The translations under genes were made by a program, and so were the position numbers. DNA of 64,000 bases from Gemmatimonadota bacterium. GTDB taxonomy: Bacteria > JAAXHH01. The notes under the pieces are model-generated. The model ran no database searches. It worked only from the letters and a program-made list of their open reading frames with translations, and was not told the DNA's origin. Of the stretch, positions 17,395 through 26,223 are shown piece by piece (the first letter of the stretch is position 1; each line of letters starts with the position of its first letter). The DNA lies in contig VXMB01000009.1 in the NCBI GenBank assembly GCA_009841265.1, positions 1 to 64,000 of the forward strand. Direction: 5' to 3'.

Positions 17395-18582
17395 ATGGGA
17401 CTCCAGGTCGGTATTGTTGGGACGGGTGCGTTCTCACAGTCGTTCATCCCCCTGTTCAAGGCGCATCCGCACGTAGAACGGGTGGTGCTGTGCGATTTGG
17501 ACGACGAAAAAAGGGCGGTTGCGGCCACCCGTTTCGAGATCAGGGATACCAGCCCCTCCCTCGATGACCTCTGCGCATCCCCCGTGGACGCCGTGTGCCT
17601 GTTTACACAGAACTGGCTTCACGGCTCCCAGGCCGTCCAGGCCCTGGAAGCCGGAAAACACGTGTACTCGGCCGTGCCGCCGGGGATCAGCGTCACCGAG
17701 ATCGAAAACCTTGTGGCCGCGGCCAGGTCCTCGGGCGCGGTCTATATGCTCGGCGAGACCAGCTACTATTATCCCGGCGTGCTGTATTGCCGGGAACAGT
17801 TCGCGCGGGGCGCTTTCGGCCAAATTGTCTACGGCCAGGCGGAATACTACCATGACTGGGACCACGGCCTCTACGACGTGGCGCGTTGGCGCGGCGGCGA
17901 GAACTGGCGAGATACAGCCGGCATACCGCCCATGTACTACCCCACGCATTCGACGAGCCAGATCATATCCGTCACCGGCGCCCGGATGACCCGGGTATCC
18001 TGCCAGGGATTTCGAGACACCCACGAGGACGGGATTTACGGGGCTAATGACTGGGCCAATCCCTTCAGCAACCAGAGCGCGCTGTACAGCATGTCCGACG
18101 GGAGTGTCTGCCGCATCAACGAGTTCCGGCGCGTGGGCCATCCAGGTTGCGTGCGCATGGGCCTTCAGGGGACCGAGGGCGGCTTCGAACAGACCGCCGC
18201 CGGGGCATCCTGGCTTCGCAAGGACGGGACCCGCGTGGAACCTCTCGACGACCTGCTCGCCTGCACCGGCCAGCCCGTGCCCGGAAGCGACCCGATGGAC
18301 AAGGTGACCGCATCCGACGGCACCCATCTCGGCGTCTCCTCGGCGCACCCGGTCGAGCGGTTGCCGGAGACTTTCGCAGGGCTGCCCAACGGCCATGCGG
18401 GCAGCCACCAGTTTCTCGTCGACGACTTCGTGATGGCCTGTGTGAACGGTACGGTGCCCCCCAACAACGCCTGGGCCGCAGCCAGGTACATGCTGCCCGG
18501 ACTGACGGCCCATGAGTCCGCGCTCCACGGGGGTGCTCTGCTTGAGGTGCCGGATCTCGGCGATCCGCCTGGCGCAGATTGA
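17395..18582 (+). CDS. Gfo/Idh/MocA family oxidoreductase, copy 2
   Basis: About 395 residues. The Rossmann fold LQVGIVGTGAFSQSFIPLF is followed by a nucleotide-binding acidic residue in VVLCDLDDEKR. The usual EKP motif position reads SAVPPG, so the catalytic-site lysine of typical members is replaced, as in a divergent subgroup. The C-terminal substrate domain is complete (GAHQFLVDDF-like GSHQFLVDDFVMAC near the end). GAGG lies before the ATG at 17395; a GTG at 17389 is the alternative. It may act in binding or non-redox sugar modification rather than classic dehydrogenation; that is inference. Confidence 0.85.
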   Translation: MGLQVGIVGTGAFSQSFIPLFKAHPHVERVVLCDLDDEKRAVAATRFEIRDTSPSLDDLCASPVDAVCLFTQNWLHGSQAVQALEAGKHVYSAVPPGISVTEIENLVAAARSSGAVYMLGETSYYYPGVLYCREQFARGAFGQIVYGQAEYYHDWDHGLYDVARWRGGENWRDTAGIPPMYYPTHSTSQIISVTGARMTRVSCQGFRDTHEDGIYGANDWANPFSNQSALYSMSDGSVCRINEFRRVGHPGCVRMGLQGTEGGFEQTAAGASWLRKDGTRVEPLDDLLACTGQPVPGSDPMDKVTASDGTHLGVSSAHPVERLPETFAGLPNGHAGSHQFLVDDFVMACVNGTVPPNNAWAAARYMLPGLTAHESALHGGALLEVPDLGDPPGAD

Positions 18583-18687
18583 CTCCGTTCTGGAACATTG
18601 CACGGCGATCCGCGTTAGTATCCAGTACAGAGTAACGCATGGTTACGGGAAATCCTATTCCCCAGGGCCAGGATCTTGAACGAACCC

Positions 18688-20082
18688 ATGTTTGAAAATG
18701 AAATCGCCCGGTGGCGGACCTACGTGGAACGGCATGGCGCCCTGCCGGCGACCGAGTTGAATGCGCTCGAAGCCCGGCTGAGGGTCCAGGCCGGCGACCT
18801 GCTGCGGCTCGGTCTCCCGGCCGAAGAAGCCTTTCAGGTCGCTGTTGGACGTATCAGCCGTGACGACCCGGCGACGCGCGCGTTCGTCCAGGTTCACGCG
18901 GTGCAGTTGATGGGCGCTGCACCAGACGAGCCCGCCACGGACGAAACCGGCAAAATCGACGTTACCGACAATATCGACATAGCCCCGCGATTCGCCAGGC
19001 CCAGGCTGACGGAATTCATCTTCGTCCTCTGCCTGACCGCCGGCGCGGCGCTGGCGATCAAGGTTCCCGCGCTGTTCGGATACGCATTCGACGACGATGA
19101 CGTCAACCAGTTCTATGCGCTGAACATAAGTTTCTTCGCGTTTCCCTTCGTGACGGCCTATTTCGCCTGGAAACGCGGCATGGACTTTGCCCGATGGGGC
19201 TGGTTGATACCGCCCTTCTTCGTGGCCATGCTGCTGTGTAATGTCTTTCCCTTCGAACCGGGTGGCGATACCGCGATTCTCGCCACGTTGCATGTGCCCA
19301 TTGCCCTGTGGCTGTTCGTCGGCTTCGCATATGCCGGGGGTGACTGGCGGACGCGCGGGTTGCGCATGGATTTCGTGCGGTTCAGCGGACAGCTCTTCAT
19401 CCTGTACGTGCTCATCGCCCTGGGCGGCGGCGTGCTCACCGGCATAACGCTGACAGTGTTCAACGCGCTGGGCGTGGACCTGCGATGGGCGGTCGCATCG
19501 TGGATCATTCCGTGCGGGGCGATGGGCGCGTTCGTCGTAGTGGCCTGGCTTGTGGATACCGGGCAAGGCGCAATCGAGCAGGTGGCGCCGGTGCTCACGC
19601 GGATTTTCACGCCACTGTTCACTTTGATGCTGCTGTCCTTTCTCGCGGTCCTGGTGTGGACCGGAAGAGGGATCGACGTGCAGCGCGAGATGCTGATCGC
19701 CTTCGATGCGCTGCTCATCGTCGTCCTGGGTCTCGTGCTGTATTCGGTCTCGGCAAGAGACCCCGTGGCGCCGCCGGGCGTCTTTGACGGCCTGCAGATC
19801 GCGCTCGTATCAGCCGCCCTGGTCGTAGACATCCTCGTGCTGGCGTCCATGACGGCGCGCATCAGCGAATTCGGGATCACGCCGAACCGAATGTGGGCCA
19901 TAGGACTGAACATCATACTGTTCGGCAACCTGGCGTGGACGGCCCGCCTGTACATCGGATTCTTGCGACGGCGGGGGCCGTTCTCTGCCGTGGAACGCTG
20001 GCAGACGGACTATCTCCCTGTATTCTCCGTATGGGCGGCCTTCGTCGTGGCCGTTTTTCCGCTGATCTTCGGGTACCGTTGA
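18688..20082 (+). CDS. Multi-pass membrane protein (DUF4153-like C-terminus)
   Basis: About 464 residues. A cytosolic N-terminal segment of about 100 residues (FENEIARWRTYVE, AEEAFQVAVGRI) resembles permease-prefix helical domains. It is followed by about 10-12 transmembrane helices. The ending MTARISEFGITPNRMWAIGL is like that of DUF4153/DUF4173 membrane proteins. A TTG at 18676 four codons upstream is the alternative start. No enzymatic motif is seen. It sits between a Gfo/Idh gene and an esterase, all on the plus strand. Confidence 0.7.
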   Translation: MFENEIARWRTYVERHGALPATELNALEARLRVQAGDLLRLGLPAEEAFQVAVGRISRDDPATRAFVQVHAVQLMGAAPDEPATDETGKIDVTDNIDIAPRFARPRLTEFIFVLCLTAGAALAIKVPALFGYAFDDDDVNQFYALNISFFAFPFVTAYFAWKRGMDFARWGWLIPPFFVAMLLCNVFPFEPGGDTAILATLHVPIALWLFVGFAYAGGDWRTRGLRMDFVRFSGQLFILYVLIALGGGVLTGITLTVFNALGVDLRWAVASWIIPCGAMGAFVVVAWLVDTGQGAIEQVAPVLTRIFTPLFTLMLLSFLAVLVWTGRGIDVQREMLIAFDALLIVVLGLVLYSVSARDPVAPPGVFDGLQIALVSAALVVDILVLASMTARISEFGITPNRMWAIGLNIILFGNLAWTARLYIGFLRRRGPFSAVERWQTDYLPVFSVWAAFVVAVFPLIFGYR

Positions 20083-20140
20083 CAGGGCGGCCACACGCGC
20101 ACCTCGTATCAAGTCTTCGCAACCAGCATTGGAGTTCATG

Positions 20141-21277
20141 ATGGATAACCGGACGGGAAAGCCGGCGGCCGGAACGTTCAAGCCCTATGACCAGGAAACT
20201 CATTTGAATGCCCTGTATGAAAACGTCTCCGGGACGTACACCTTCAGGGCGACGGATCCGGAAGGCCTGTCCGCCTGGCAGGCCGCCTTTCGCCCGAAAC
20301 TGCGGGAAGCCCTCGGCCTGGACAACATGGCTTCGGACCTCTCGGGCTACGTGCCGAAAGCGGAGCGGCTTGAATCTACCGACCTGGGCAGTCATGTCCG
20401 GGAACGCTGGTATCTCTGGGTCGAACCGACGGTACCGCTGCCTTTCTACCTCCTGCTCCCTAAAGGCGTGAAGCGTGGGGACACAGGCACAGGCACAGAC
20501 TCAGGCACAGGTGGGATAGACCGCGACGAGGCGCTCCCCCTGGTCCTTGTGCCCCACGGTCACAATCATCCCCACATCTACGTCGGCATTGCCCGGGACG
20601 CGGCGGAAGAGGCGCACATGATGGAGGGCGAGCGAGACATCGCCCGGCAGGCGGCCGCCGAGGAGGGGTACATCGTCATCGCGCCGACCACGCGGGCCTT
20701 CGGGGAAACGCGCACCGCGAAAGACATAGAGGCCGATAGAGTACACTCCTGCCGCGACCAACTCGTCCACGACCTGCTGCTCGGGAGAACGCCCATCGGC
20801 GAACGCGTGTGGGACACGTCCCGCCTGATCGACTGGGCGGTCGCCAATCTGCCCGTTGACGCCGGCCGCATAGCCATCACGGGCAACTCGGGCGGCGGTA
20901 CGATATCCCTTTTCGCCTCGGCCTGCGACACCCGGATCGCTCTCTCCATGCCGGGGTGCTATTTCTGCACGTTCGTGGGCAGCATCGGGATGATCCACCA
21001 CTGTGAATGCAACTACGTGCCCGGTTTGCTGCGGATGGGAGAAATGTACGACGTGGCCGGTTTGATCGCTCCACGCCCCTTCTGTGCCATCGCCGGCCGG
21101 CACGACCCCATCTTTCCCATCGACCACGTCCATGAAGCCTTCGACCGGCTCAAGGCAGTCTACGAGGTTGCCGGCGCCGGAGATAAATGCAAGCTGGCCG
21201 TCGGAGAAGGCGGGCACCGGTTTTTCAAGACGCCGGCCTGGGATTTCGTGCGCCGGCATTTCGGCGCGCGGTCCTGA
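20141..21277 (+). CDS. Alpha/beta hydrolase (acetyl-xylan-esterase/abhydrolase-7 type)
   Basis: About 378 residues. The nucleophile elbow ITGNSGGGTISLF, an acidic residue in IAGRHDPIFPIDHV and the histidine in GEGGHRFF form a plausible Ser-Asp-His triad. A beta-strand LVLVPHGHNH precedes the oxyanion region. GGAG lies six bases before the ATG at 20141. An internal low-complexity loop of Thr-Gly dipeptides (DTGTGTDSGTGG, encoded at 20478-20516) is inserted before the first core strand. No signal peptide, so it is probably cytosolic. Likely deacetylates or hydrolyses a sugar or acyl ester. Confidence 0.82.
   Translation: MDNRTGKPAAGTFKPYDQETHLNALYENVSGTYTFRATDPEGLSAWQAAFRPKLREALGLDNMASDLSGYVPKAERLESTDLGSHVRERWYLWVEPTVPLPFYLLLPKGVKRGDTGTGTDSGTGGIDRDEALPLVLVPHGHNHPHIYVGIARDAAEEAHMMEGERDIARQAAAEEGYIVIAPTTRAFGETRTAKDIEADRVHSCRDQLVHDLLLGRTPIGERVWDTSRLIDWAVANLPVDAGRIAITGNSGGGTISLFASACDTRIALSMPGCYFCTFVGSIGMIHHCECNYVPGLLRMGEMYDVAGLIAPRPFCAIAGRHDPIFPIDHVHEAFDRLKAVYEVAGAGDKCKLAVGEGGHRFFKTPAWDFVRRHFGARS
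20481..20512 (+). repeat. Hexanucleotide (acaggc) repeat inside a hydrolase gene
   Basis: Four imperfect acaggc units in frame encode Thr-Gly dipeptides in a surface loop. The period is a multiple of three, so length change would preserve the frame. Confidence 0.75.
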
Positions 21278-21480
21278 ACCGGGAAGCTCGAAACCTCACT
21301 CGCACCCGGGTCGAATACGCAGCAGGGTAATCCCCCGGTCAGCGTGCCTGCGGGTCGCCGGTCTTGCCAAATGCGCGCGGAAAACGCTTGAAAACGACCA
21401 GCCAGATCATATAGTTTCCTCAAACGCAACGACCGATGAATGTCGCAAGAAAGATGCCGTAGAGCATCGAGGAGCGCAGC

Positions 21481-22356
21481 ATGGAAAGCGCCACGGTTCA
21501 AATCGATCCCCGGGAAGAGATCGGATTCATGCACGTCGACGAGACGGATTTCGGGTCTTTCACGACGGCCCAGCGTATCCGTCACTTCGAAGTCGAAGGC
21601 TACGTGCATCTACCGGACATGCTCGACGCCGATCACATCGCACGGCTGAAGGCCGAGTTGGCCGATGTGCCCATGGAATGCAAGGATTACAGCGACTGCC
21701 AGACCTACTGCCTGGAGGCCCAGTGGCGCAGTCCGGCCATGTGCGCCTTGATCGGGCATCCGCCCATGATCGAGTTCCTCGAAGCGCTGATGGGTGCGGA
21801 TATCGTGTTTACGCGAGGCCTGTTCACACGGACCCTGTCGGGTTCGCCGCCCATTTCCATGCATACGGACGGCCAGCCCTACGGCTCATCCATATTCAGC
21901 TACGAGGGCAGTTCGCCCCGTCTGGTTCGCGTGCTCTACTATCTGGACGATCTGCCGCCGGAAAGGGCGCCGTTCCGGGTCGTGCCGCGTTCGCACCTGT
22001 CCTTTCACGCCCATGGCAACCCCTACGTACGTTACAAGTCCCATCCCCAGGAGGTGACCCTCTGCGCGAAAGCAGGATCAGCCCTGGTCATTCCCAAGGA
22101 CGTCTTTCACGGTACCCATCCCAACCGCGACACGGTACCCCGGGAACTGATCCAGTTCGGTTACCGGCCGGCCTGGTCCGGGCCCGTTCAGCCGATGGAG
22201 GAGTGGGATCCCGGGGACGTTGCCGCCGCGCCCGCACAGGCCAGACCCTTCCTGCAGAGCCTGAATACGACCGGCCTGGAGTGGCAGCAGCCGCACAAGC
22301 CGAAGGGGATGAAAAGCGAAGCGCCGGGGATAAACCCCGACCGCTGGGGAGATTGA
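21481..22356 (+). CDS. Phytanoyl-CoA dioxygenase (PhyH) family protein, copy 2
   Basis: 291 residues. RHFEVEGYVHLPDML is the standard opening. Fe(II) ligands are suggested by SMHTDGQPYG (HxD) and VFHGTHPNRD (distal His), and LIQFGYRP places the 2-oxoglutarate arginine. GAGGAG precedes the ATG. The protein keeps a proline-rich C-terminal tail not seen in copy 1. It is followed 74 bases on by a Tsx-like porin gene on the same strand, which may supply its substrate. Confidence 0.9.
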   Translation: MESATVQIDPREEIGFMHVDETDFGSFTTAQRIRHFEVEGYVHLPDMLDADHIARLKAELADVPMECKDYSDCQTYCLEAQWRSPAMCALIGHPPMIEFLEALMGADIVFTRGLFTRTLSGSPPISMHTDGQPYGSSIFSYEGSSPRLVRVLYYLDDLPPERAPFRVVPRSHLSFHAHGNPYVRYKSHPQEVTLCAKAGSALVIPKDVFHGTHPNRDTVPRELIQFGYRPAWSGPVQPMEEWDPGDVAAAPAQARPFLQSLNTTGLEWQQPHKPKGMKSEAPGINPDRWGD

Positions 22357-22430
22357 TCGAAATCAACTCTTGTAGCCCGGCAATACTCGAAAGAAACGGA
22401 AGGCGGTCGTCACCGGACAAGGACACTGGG

Positions 22431-23231
22431 ATGAATCGTAGCGTCTACAGCAGTATTAAACGATACACGGTATGGACGATCATGTTGTTGGCCGCAGCGT
22501 CTACGGTGCTCACGGCCTCCGCCCAGACCGAATTCCATCTGAAGGCGGGGAAGCTGAGGAATCCCTTCGCACAAAAAAGCGTGCAGTCCCTGGTGCTCAA
22601 CATACAGCAGGCCTCCCAATGGAAGCTCGGGGACAGTTTCTTCTTCCTTAATTACCTGGTTGACCGGGAAACGGACGGATTCAACGACCGTGATTTCTAC
22701 GCCGAGTGGTATCCAACGCTCAGTATCGGCAAAATGCAGCAGTCTGATGCCAGCCTGGGACTCATTTCCGACCTGGCGATCATCGCGGGAATCAACATGG
22801 GCGGCGACGCGAAATTGTTCAAGTTTCTGCCTGGATTCCGGGCGTCCTGGGATATCCCCGGATTCCTGTTCCTGAACACCGATCTCACGGCCTATATCGA
22901 CCAGAACTTCGGCGTGGCAAAGGGCGGTGCACCTAAGGAAGGGCACAGTTTCATGTTCGACATCAACTGGGCCGCCCCTTTTGATATCGGCCAGCATTCC
23001 TTCGCATTCATGGGTCACGCGGAGTACATCGGAAGCCGGTCCAACGAACTCGGCGGCCGGCACGACGCATCGATTCTCGCACAGCCGCAGTTCGTCTGGG
23101 ACATCGGCCGGGCCGCAGCCGGCGAACCCAATCAGTTGATGCTCGGATTCGAGTACCAGTATTGGAGAAACAAGTTCGGCACGGACGACGACGAGAACAC
23201 CATCCAGTTCCTGGTGGTCTGGCGCCTCTAG
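22431..23231 (+). CDS. Outer-membrane channel, Tsx (nucleoside-specific channel) like
   Basis: 266 residues. The leader IMLLAAASTVLTASAQ is followed by a short-strand barrel: QWKLGDSFFFLNYLVDRETD and FYAEWYPTLSIGKM match the Tsx-family pattern, and the last strand ends in an aromatic/hydrophobic terminus (IQFLVVWRL), as barrels inserted by Bam usually do. The frame opens upstream but only the ATG at 22431 gives a signal peptide. Tsx proteins pass nucleosides; the true solute here is unknown. Confidence 0.82.
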   Translation: MNRSVYSSIKRYTVWTIMLLAAASTVLTASAQTEFHLKAGKLRNPFAQKSVQSLVLNIQQASQWKLGDSFFFLNYLVDRETDGFNDRDFYAEWYPTLSIGKMQQSDASLGLISDLAIIAGINMGGDAKLFKFLPGFRASWDIPGFLFLNTDLTAYIDQNFGVAKGGAPKEGHSFMFDINWAAPFDIGQHSFAFMGHAEYIGSRSNELGGRHDASILAQPQFVWDIGRAAAGEPNQLMLGFEYQYWRNKFGTDDDENTIQFLVVWRL

Positions 23232-23337
23232 GCCTGTCCGTCGTGCCGAATCCACAGTCGAATATCTTTCTAAAGAGGCGGGTGCCTCCGGCGACCCATC
23301 GGTCACCGGAACGCCCGCCAAGCCTTAGGACTACCTG

Positions 23338-24378
23338 ATGAAAGCCGCCGTAATGGACGCCTTCGGATCACCCCTCGAGGTGCGGGAAGTACCCGATCCA
23401 GTGCCGTCGGAGGACGGCGTCGTGATCGAGGTGCGGGCTAACGGGATCTGCCGGAGCGACTGGCACGGATGGATGGGACACGACCCGTCGATCAAGCTGC
23501 CTCATGTGCCGGGCCACGAATTCGCCGGCGTGGTCGTCGAAAAGGGCAGCCTGGTGCGCAACTGGCGGGTCGGCGACCGGGTGACCGTGCCCTTCTGCGG
23601 TGGATGCGGCACCTGCGAGCAGTGTCTGACCGGCCATCACCACATTTGCGACAACGAGTACCAGCCGGGGTTTACTGGCTGGGGCGCCTTCGCCGGTTAC
23701 GTGGCCATGCCGTACGCCGACGTGAATCTCGTGGGCCTGCCCGATGACCTGGACTTCGTCGAGGCGGCGAGCCTGGGTTGCCGGTTCATGACGGCGTTCC
23801 GAGGCGTGGTGGACCAGGGCCGGGTGACCGGCGGTGATTTCGTGGCCATCCACGGATGCGGCGGGGTCGGGCTGTCGGCGACCATGATTGCGGCGGCCGT
23901 GGGAGCCGAGGTGATCGCCGTGGACATCGATGAGACCCGGTTGCAGCTGGCACGGGACTTCGGCGCACGCATGACGGTGAATGCAAAGACGAGTCCAGAT
24001 GTGGTCAGAGAAATACGGCGGAAGACAGGCGGCGGCGCCCTGGTCTCCATCGACGCCCTCGGGAGCAAAATCACGAGCCGCAATTCCATCCGGTGCCTTC
24101 GAAAGAGAGGTCGCCACGTGCAGATCGGCCTGACCCTGGCGGACGAGGCCGACGTCCCGATCCCCATGAACGCGGTCATCGCAAAGGAACTCGAAATCGT
24201 GGGCAGCCACGGCATGCCGGCCCACCGGTTTGCCGACCTGCTGCGCATGGTCACCTCCGGCGCGCTGCAGCCCGGTCGCCTGGTCGGCAAGACCGTCGCG
24301 CTCGAAGAGGCCGGCGCGGAACTGGAAGCCATGGGACGGTTCAGCCAGACGGGCGTCACGGTCATCGACCGGTTCTGA
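23338..24378 (+). CDS. Zinc-dependent alcohol dehydrogenase family protein (MDR)
   Basis: 346 residues. The catalytic-zinc motif VPGHEFAGVVVEKG, four structural-zinc cysteines in CGGCGTCEQCLTGHHHIC, and the NAD-binding GCGGVGLSATM are all present, with an acidic residue in VIAVDIDETRLQ favouring NAD. AGGA lies before the ATG. Family members oxidise alcohols, polyols or sugars in the cytosol. The last codons (VIDRF, stop) are the first copy of a 20-base repeat array. The next gene begins 54 bases on. Confidence 0.92.
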   Translation: MKAAVMDAFGSPLEVREVPDPVPSEDGVVIEVRANGICRSDWHGWMGHDPSIKLPHVPGHEFAGVVVEKGSLVRNWRVGDRVTVPFCGGCGTCEQCLTGHHHICDNEYQPGFTGWGAFAGYVAMPYADVNLVGLPDDLDFVEAASLGCRFMTAFRGVVDQGRVTGGDFVAIHGCGGVGLSATMIAAAVGAEVIAVDIDETRLQLARDFGARMTVNAKTSPDVVREIRRKTGGGALVSIDALGSKITSRNSIRCLRKRGRHVQIGLTLADEADVPIPMNAVIAKELEIVGSHGMPAHRFADLLRMVTSGALQPGRLVGKTVALEEAGAELEAMGRFSQTGVTVIDRF

Positions 24379-24420
24379 CGGCCATCGACCGGTTCTGACG
24401 GTCATCGACCGTTTCTGACG
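24361..24420 (+). repeat. 20-base tandem repeat, three copies, carrying the dehydrogenase stop codon
   Basis: Units 24361-24380, 24381-24400 and 24401-24420 differ at single bases. Each contains ttctga, so TGA occurs at 24376 (the true stop), 24396 and 24416, one in each reading frame. Confidence 0.95.
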
Positions 24421-24432
24421 AAAGGAATACGC

Positions 24433-25035
24433 ATGGTCGAGAAGGACATCGTTGCCCTCGAACGGCAGATCTTCGAACTCACCGCTAAGCTGAACGCGTT
24501 GCGGCGGGACAATGTTCCTCTGCCGGTGCCGGACTACCGGTTCGACACCCTGTCTGGAGAGGTCTCCCTGCTCGACCTGTTCGCCGGCCGCGACCGCCTG
24601 CTGGCCATCCACAACATGGGACAGGGTTGCCGGTACTGTACGCTGTGGGCGGATGGATTCAATGGCATGCTGGCCCATCTCGAGGACGCCATGTCCGTCG
24701 TGCTGCTGTCCGGCGATCCCCCCGCCCTGCAGCGTGACTTCGCCAATTCGCGGAACTGGCGCTTTCGCCTCGCTTCCCACGGTGGCGGCGCGTATATCGT
24801 GGAACAGACGGTAATGGAGGGCGTAGAGAACATGCCTGGCGCTGTGCTTTACGAACGGCAGGATGACCAGGTGCTGCGAAAGAACAGTTGCGTGTTCGGC
24901 CCCGGCGACCTGTACTGCTCCCTCTGGAACCTGCTGGGCCTTGCAGGCCTCGGCGAAGCGGAATGGACCCCACAGTACCGTTACTGGCGCCAGCCCGGGA
25001 AGATGGACGACGGCGGCGCGAACCTGCTCGAATAG
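24433..25035 (+). CDS. DUF899 family thioredoxin-like protein
   Basis: 200 residues. A predicted N-terminal helix (VALERQIFELTAKLNALRRD) leads into a thioredoxin-like fold with the DUF899 hallmark HNMGQGCRYCTLWADGFNG. A C-terminal SLWNLLGLAG segment is also typical of the family. The single CxxC (CRYC) may be redox active. AAAGGA precedes the ATG. The function of the family is not established. Confidence 0.88.
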   Translation: MVEKDIVALERQIFELTAKLNALRRDNVPLPVPDYRFDTLSGEVSLLDLFAGRDRLLAIHNMGQGCRYCTLWADGFNGMLAHLEDAMSVVLLSGDPPALQRDFANSRNWRFRLASHGGGAYIVEQTVMEGVENMPGAVLYERQDDQVLRKNSCVFGPGDLYCSLWNLLGLAGLGEAEWTPQYRYWRQPGKMDDGGANLLE

Positions 25036-25091
25036 CGGTTCGCTACATTCCAAAGGTTGGTGCGGTACGCGACAGTCCGGTGGGAGGTACG

Positions 25092-26198
25092 GTGCGCGAC
25101 AGTCCGGCCATCAGACTGTTCCACGAAAACTGGTTCCTTCGTGAAGCGCAGTTGCCGGAGATTACCCTGGCGGAAAAGCGCCTCATCGAAGCCGCCATGG
25201 GACCGGACCCCGGTCGTTGGGATGGCCAGCCGGACCTGTCGCGGATGACCGCGATCCTTGCCGATAATCCGGCCGTTCTCGATCGCATGGGCGCCCACCT
25301 GCTTACCGTCATCGTCGGCATGCGCGGCTGCGGAGGCGCGGTATCGCTTCTGCTTGATCGCGGCGTGCCGTTCAACATCGATACCCGTTCCTATAACGTA
25401 CTCCACGAAGCGGCCTGGGCGGGGTCGACAGACACGCTCGAAGCCGTTTTCACCTCGGGCGCGGCGGACGCTACTCCGGTGTCTGTCAAAAAGCCCCATA
25501 CGGGCTGGCCCGCGAACCTCTCCCTCATGTACTGGGCCGCCTGGGGCGGGTTTCCCCAAATCGCCAGGCTCCTGATCGCGTACGGCGCCGGAAGACATCA
25601 CGAACTGCCGATCAAGGGGAACGGAGAGCGGGGCGTAACGTCCCTGCACGAGGCCGTGGCTCCCGGACTCTGGGGCGACGACGATGCACCCAGGAACCGG
25701 GGCAAGCGTGAAGTCGCCCGTATGCTTATTGAGGACGGCGCGGCCTACGACGCATGCGCGGCGGCGGGATTGGACGACGCGGAACAGCTAGATAAACTGG
25801 TGGCCGTCGATCCCGGAACCGCCACGGCGGTCCGTGCGTACGGGATGACACCTCTGCATTGGGCGTCGAGGGCGGGTTCGCTGAAGAGTCTGCGGTGGCT
25901 GCTGGACCACGGCGCGGAGGTCGATGCGCGGAACGACGCCCATCGCACGTCCATACAGCTTGCGGCCGAATGCGGCCGAGCGGAGGCCGTGAAGCTGCTG
26001 GCGGCAGCCGGTGCCGACCTGGACACGCAGGATCGCAAAGGCCGCACTCCGCTCCATCGCGCAACGTACGAAGGACACGCGGAGGCCGCGGAAGCGCTCC
26101 TCACCGCGGGTGCGGACACGACCGTACTTAACAGGAACGGCAAAACCGCCTTCGAAATCGCCAGGAAAGGCGCTTCCTATTTCAAGAAACGAACCTGA
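25092..26198 (+). CDS. Ankyrin-repeat protein
   Basis: About 368 residues from a GTG with GGGAGG just upstream; the frame stays open further upstream, so the start is inferred. At least five ankyrin units are visible: NVLHEAAWAGSTDTLEAV, MTPLHWASRAGSLKSLRW, TSIQLAAECGRAEAVKLL, RTPLHRATYEGHAEAAEAL and partial ones between. No signal peptide. Ankyrin stacks bind proteins; the partner is unknown. A 25-base gap separates it from the 2-hydroxyacid dehydrogenase. Confidence 0.85.
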   Translation: MRDSPAIRLFHENWFLREAQLPEITLAEKRLIEAAMGPDPGRWDGQPDLSRMTAILADNPAVLDRMGAHLLTVIVGMRGCGGAVSLLLDRGVPFNIDTRSYNVLHEAAWAGSTDTLEAVFTSGAADATPVSVKKPHTGWPANLSLMYWAAWGGFPQIARLLIAYGAGRHHELPIKGNGERGVTSLHEAVAPGLWGDDDAPRNRGKREVARMLIEDGAAYDACAAAGLDDAEQLDKLVAVDPGTATAVRAYGMTPLHWASRAGSLKSLRWLLDHGAEVDARNDAHRTSIQLAAECGRAEAVKLLAAAGADLDTQDRKGRTPLHRATYEGHAEAAEALLTAGADTTVLNRNGKTAFEIARKGASYFKKRT

Positions 26199-26223
26199 TG
26201 TCCGTCTACCCCGAGGTGCAGCC

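Noticed and set aside
21084..22430. Long frame upstream of the Tsx-like porin (715 codons in total)
   Set aside because: Only the part from 22431 has a signal peptide and family match; the rest lies opposite or out of frame with the esterase and PhyH copy 2.
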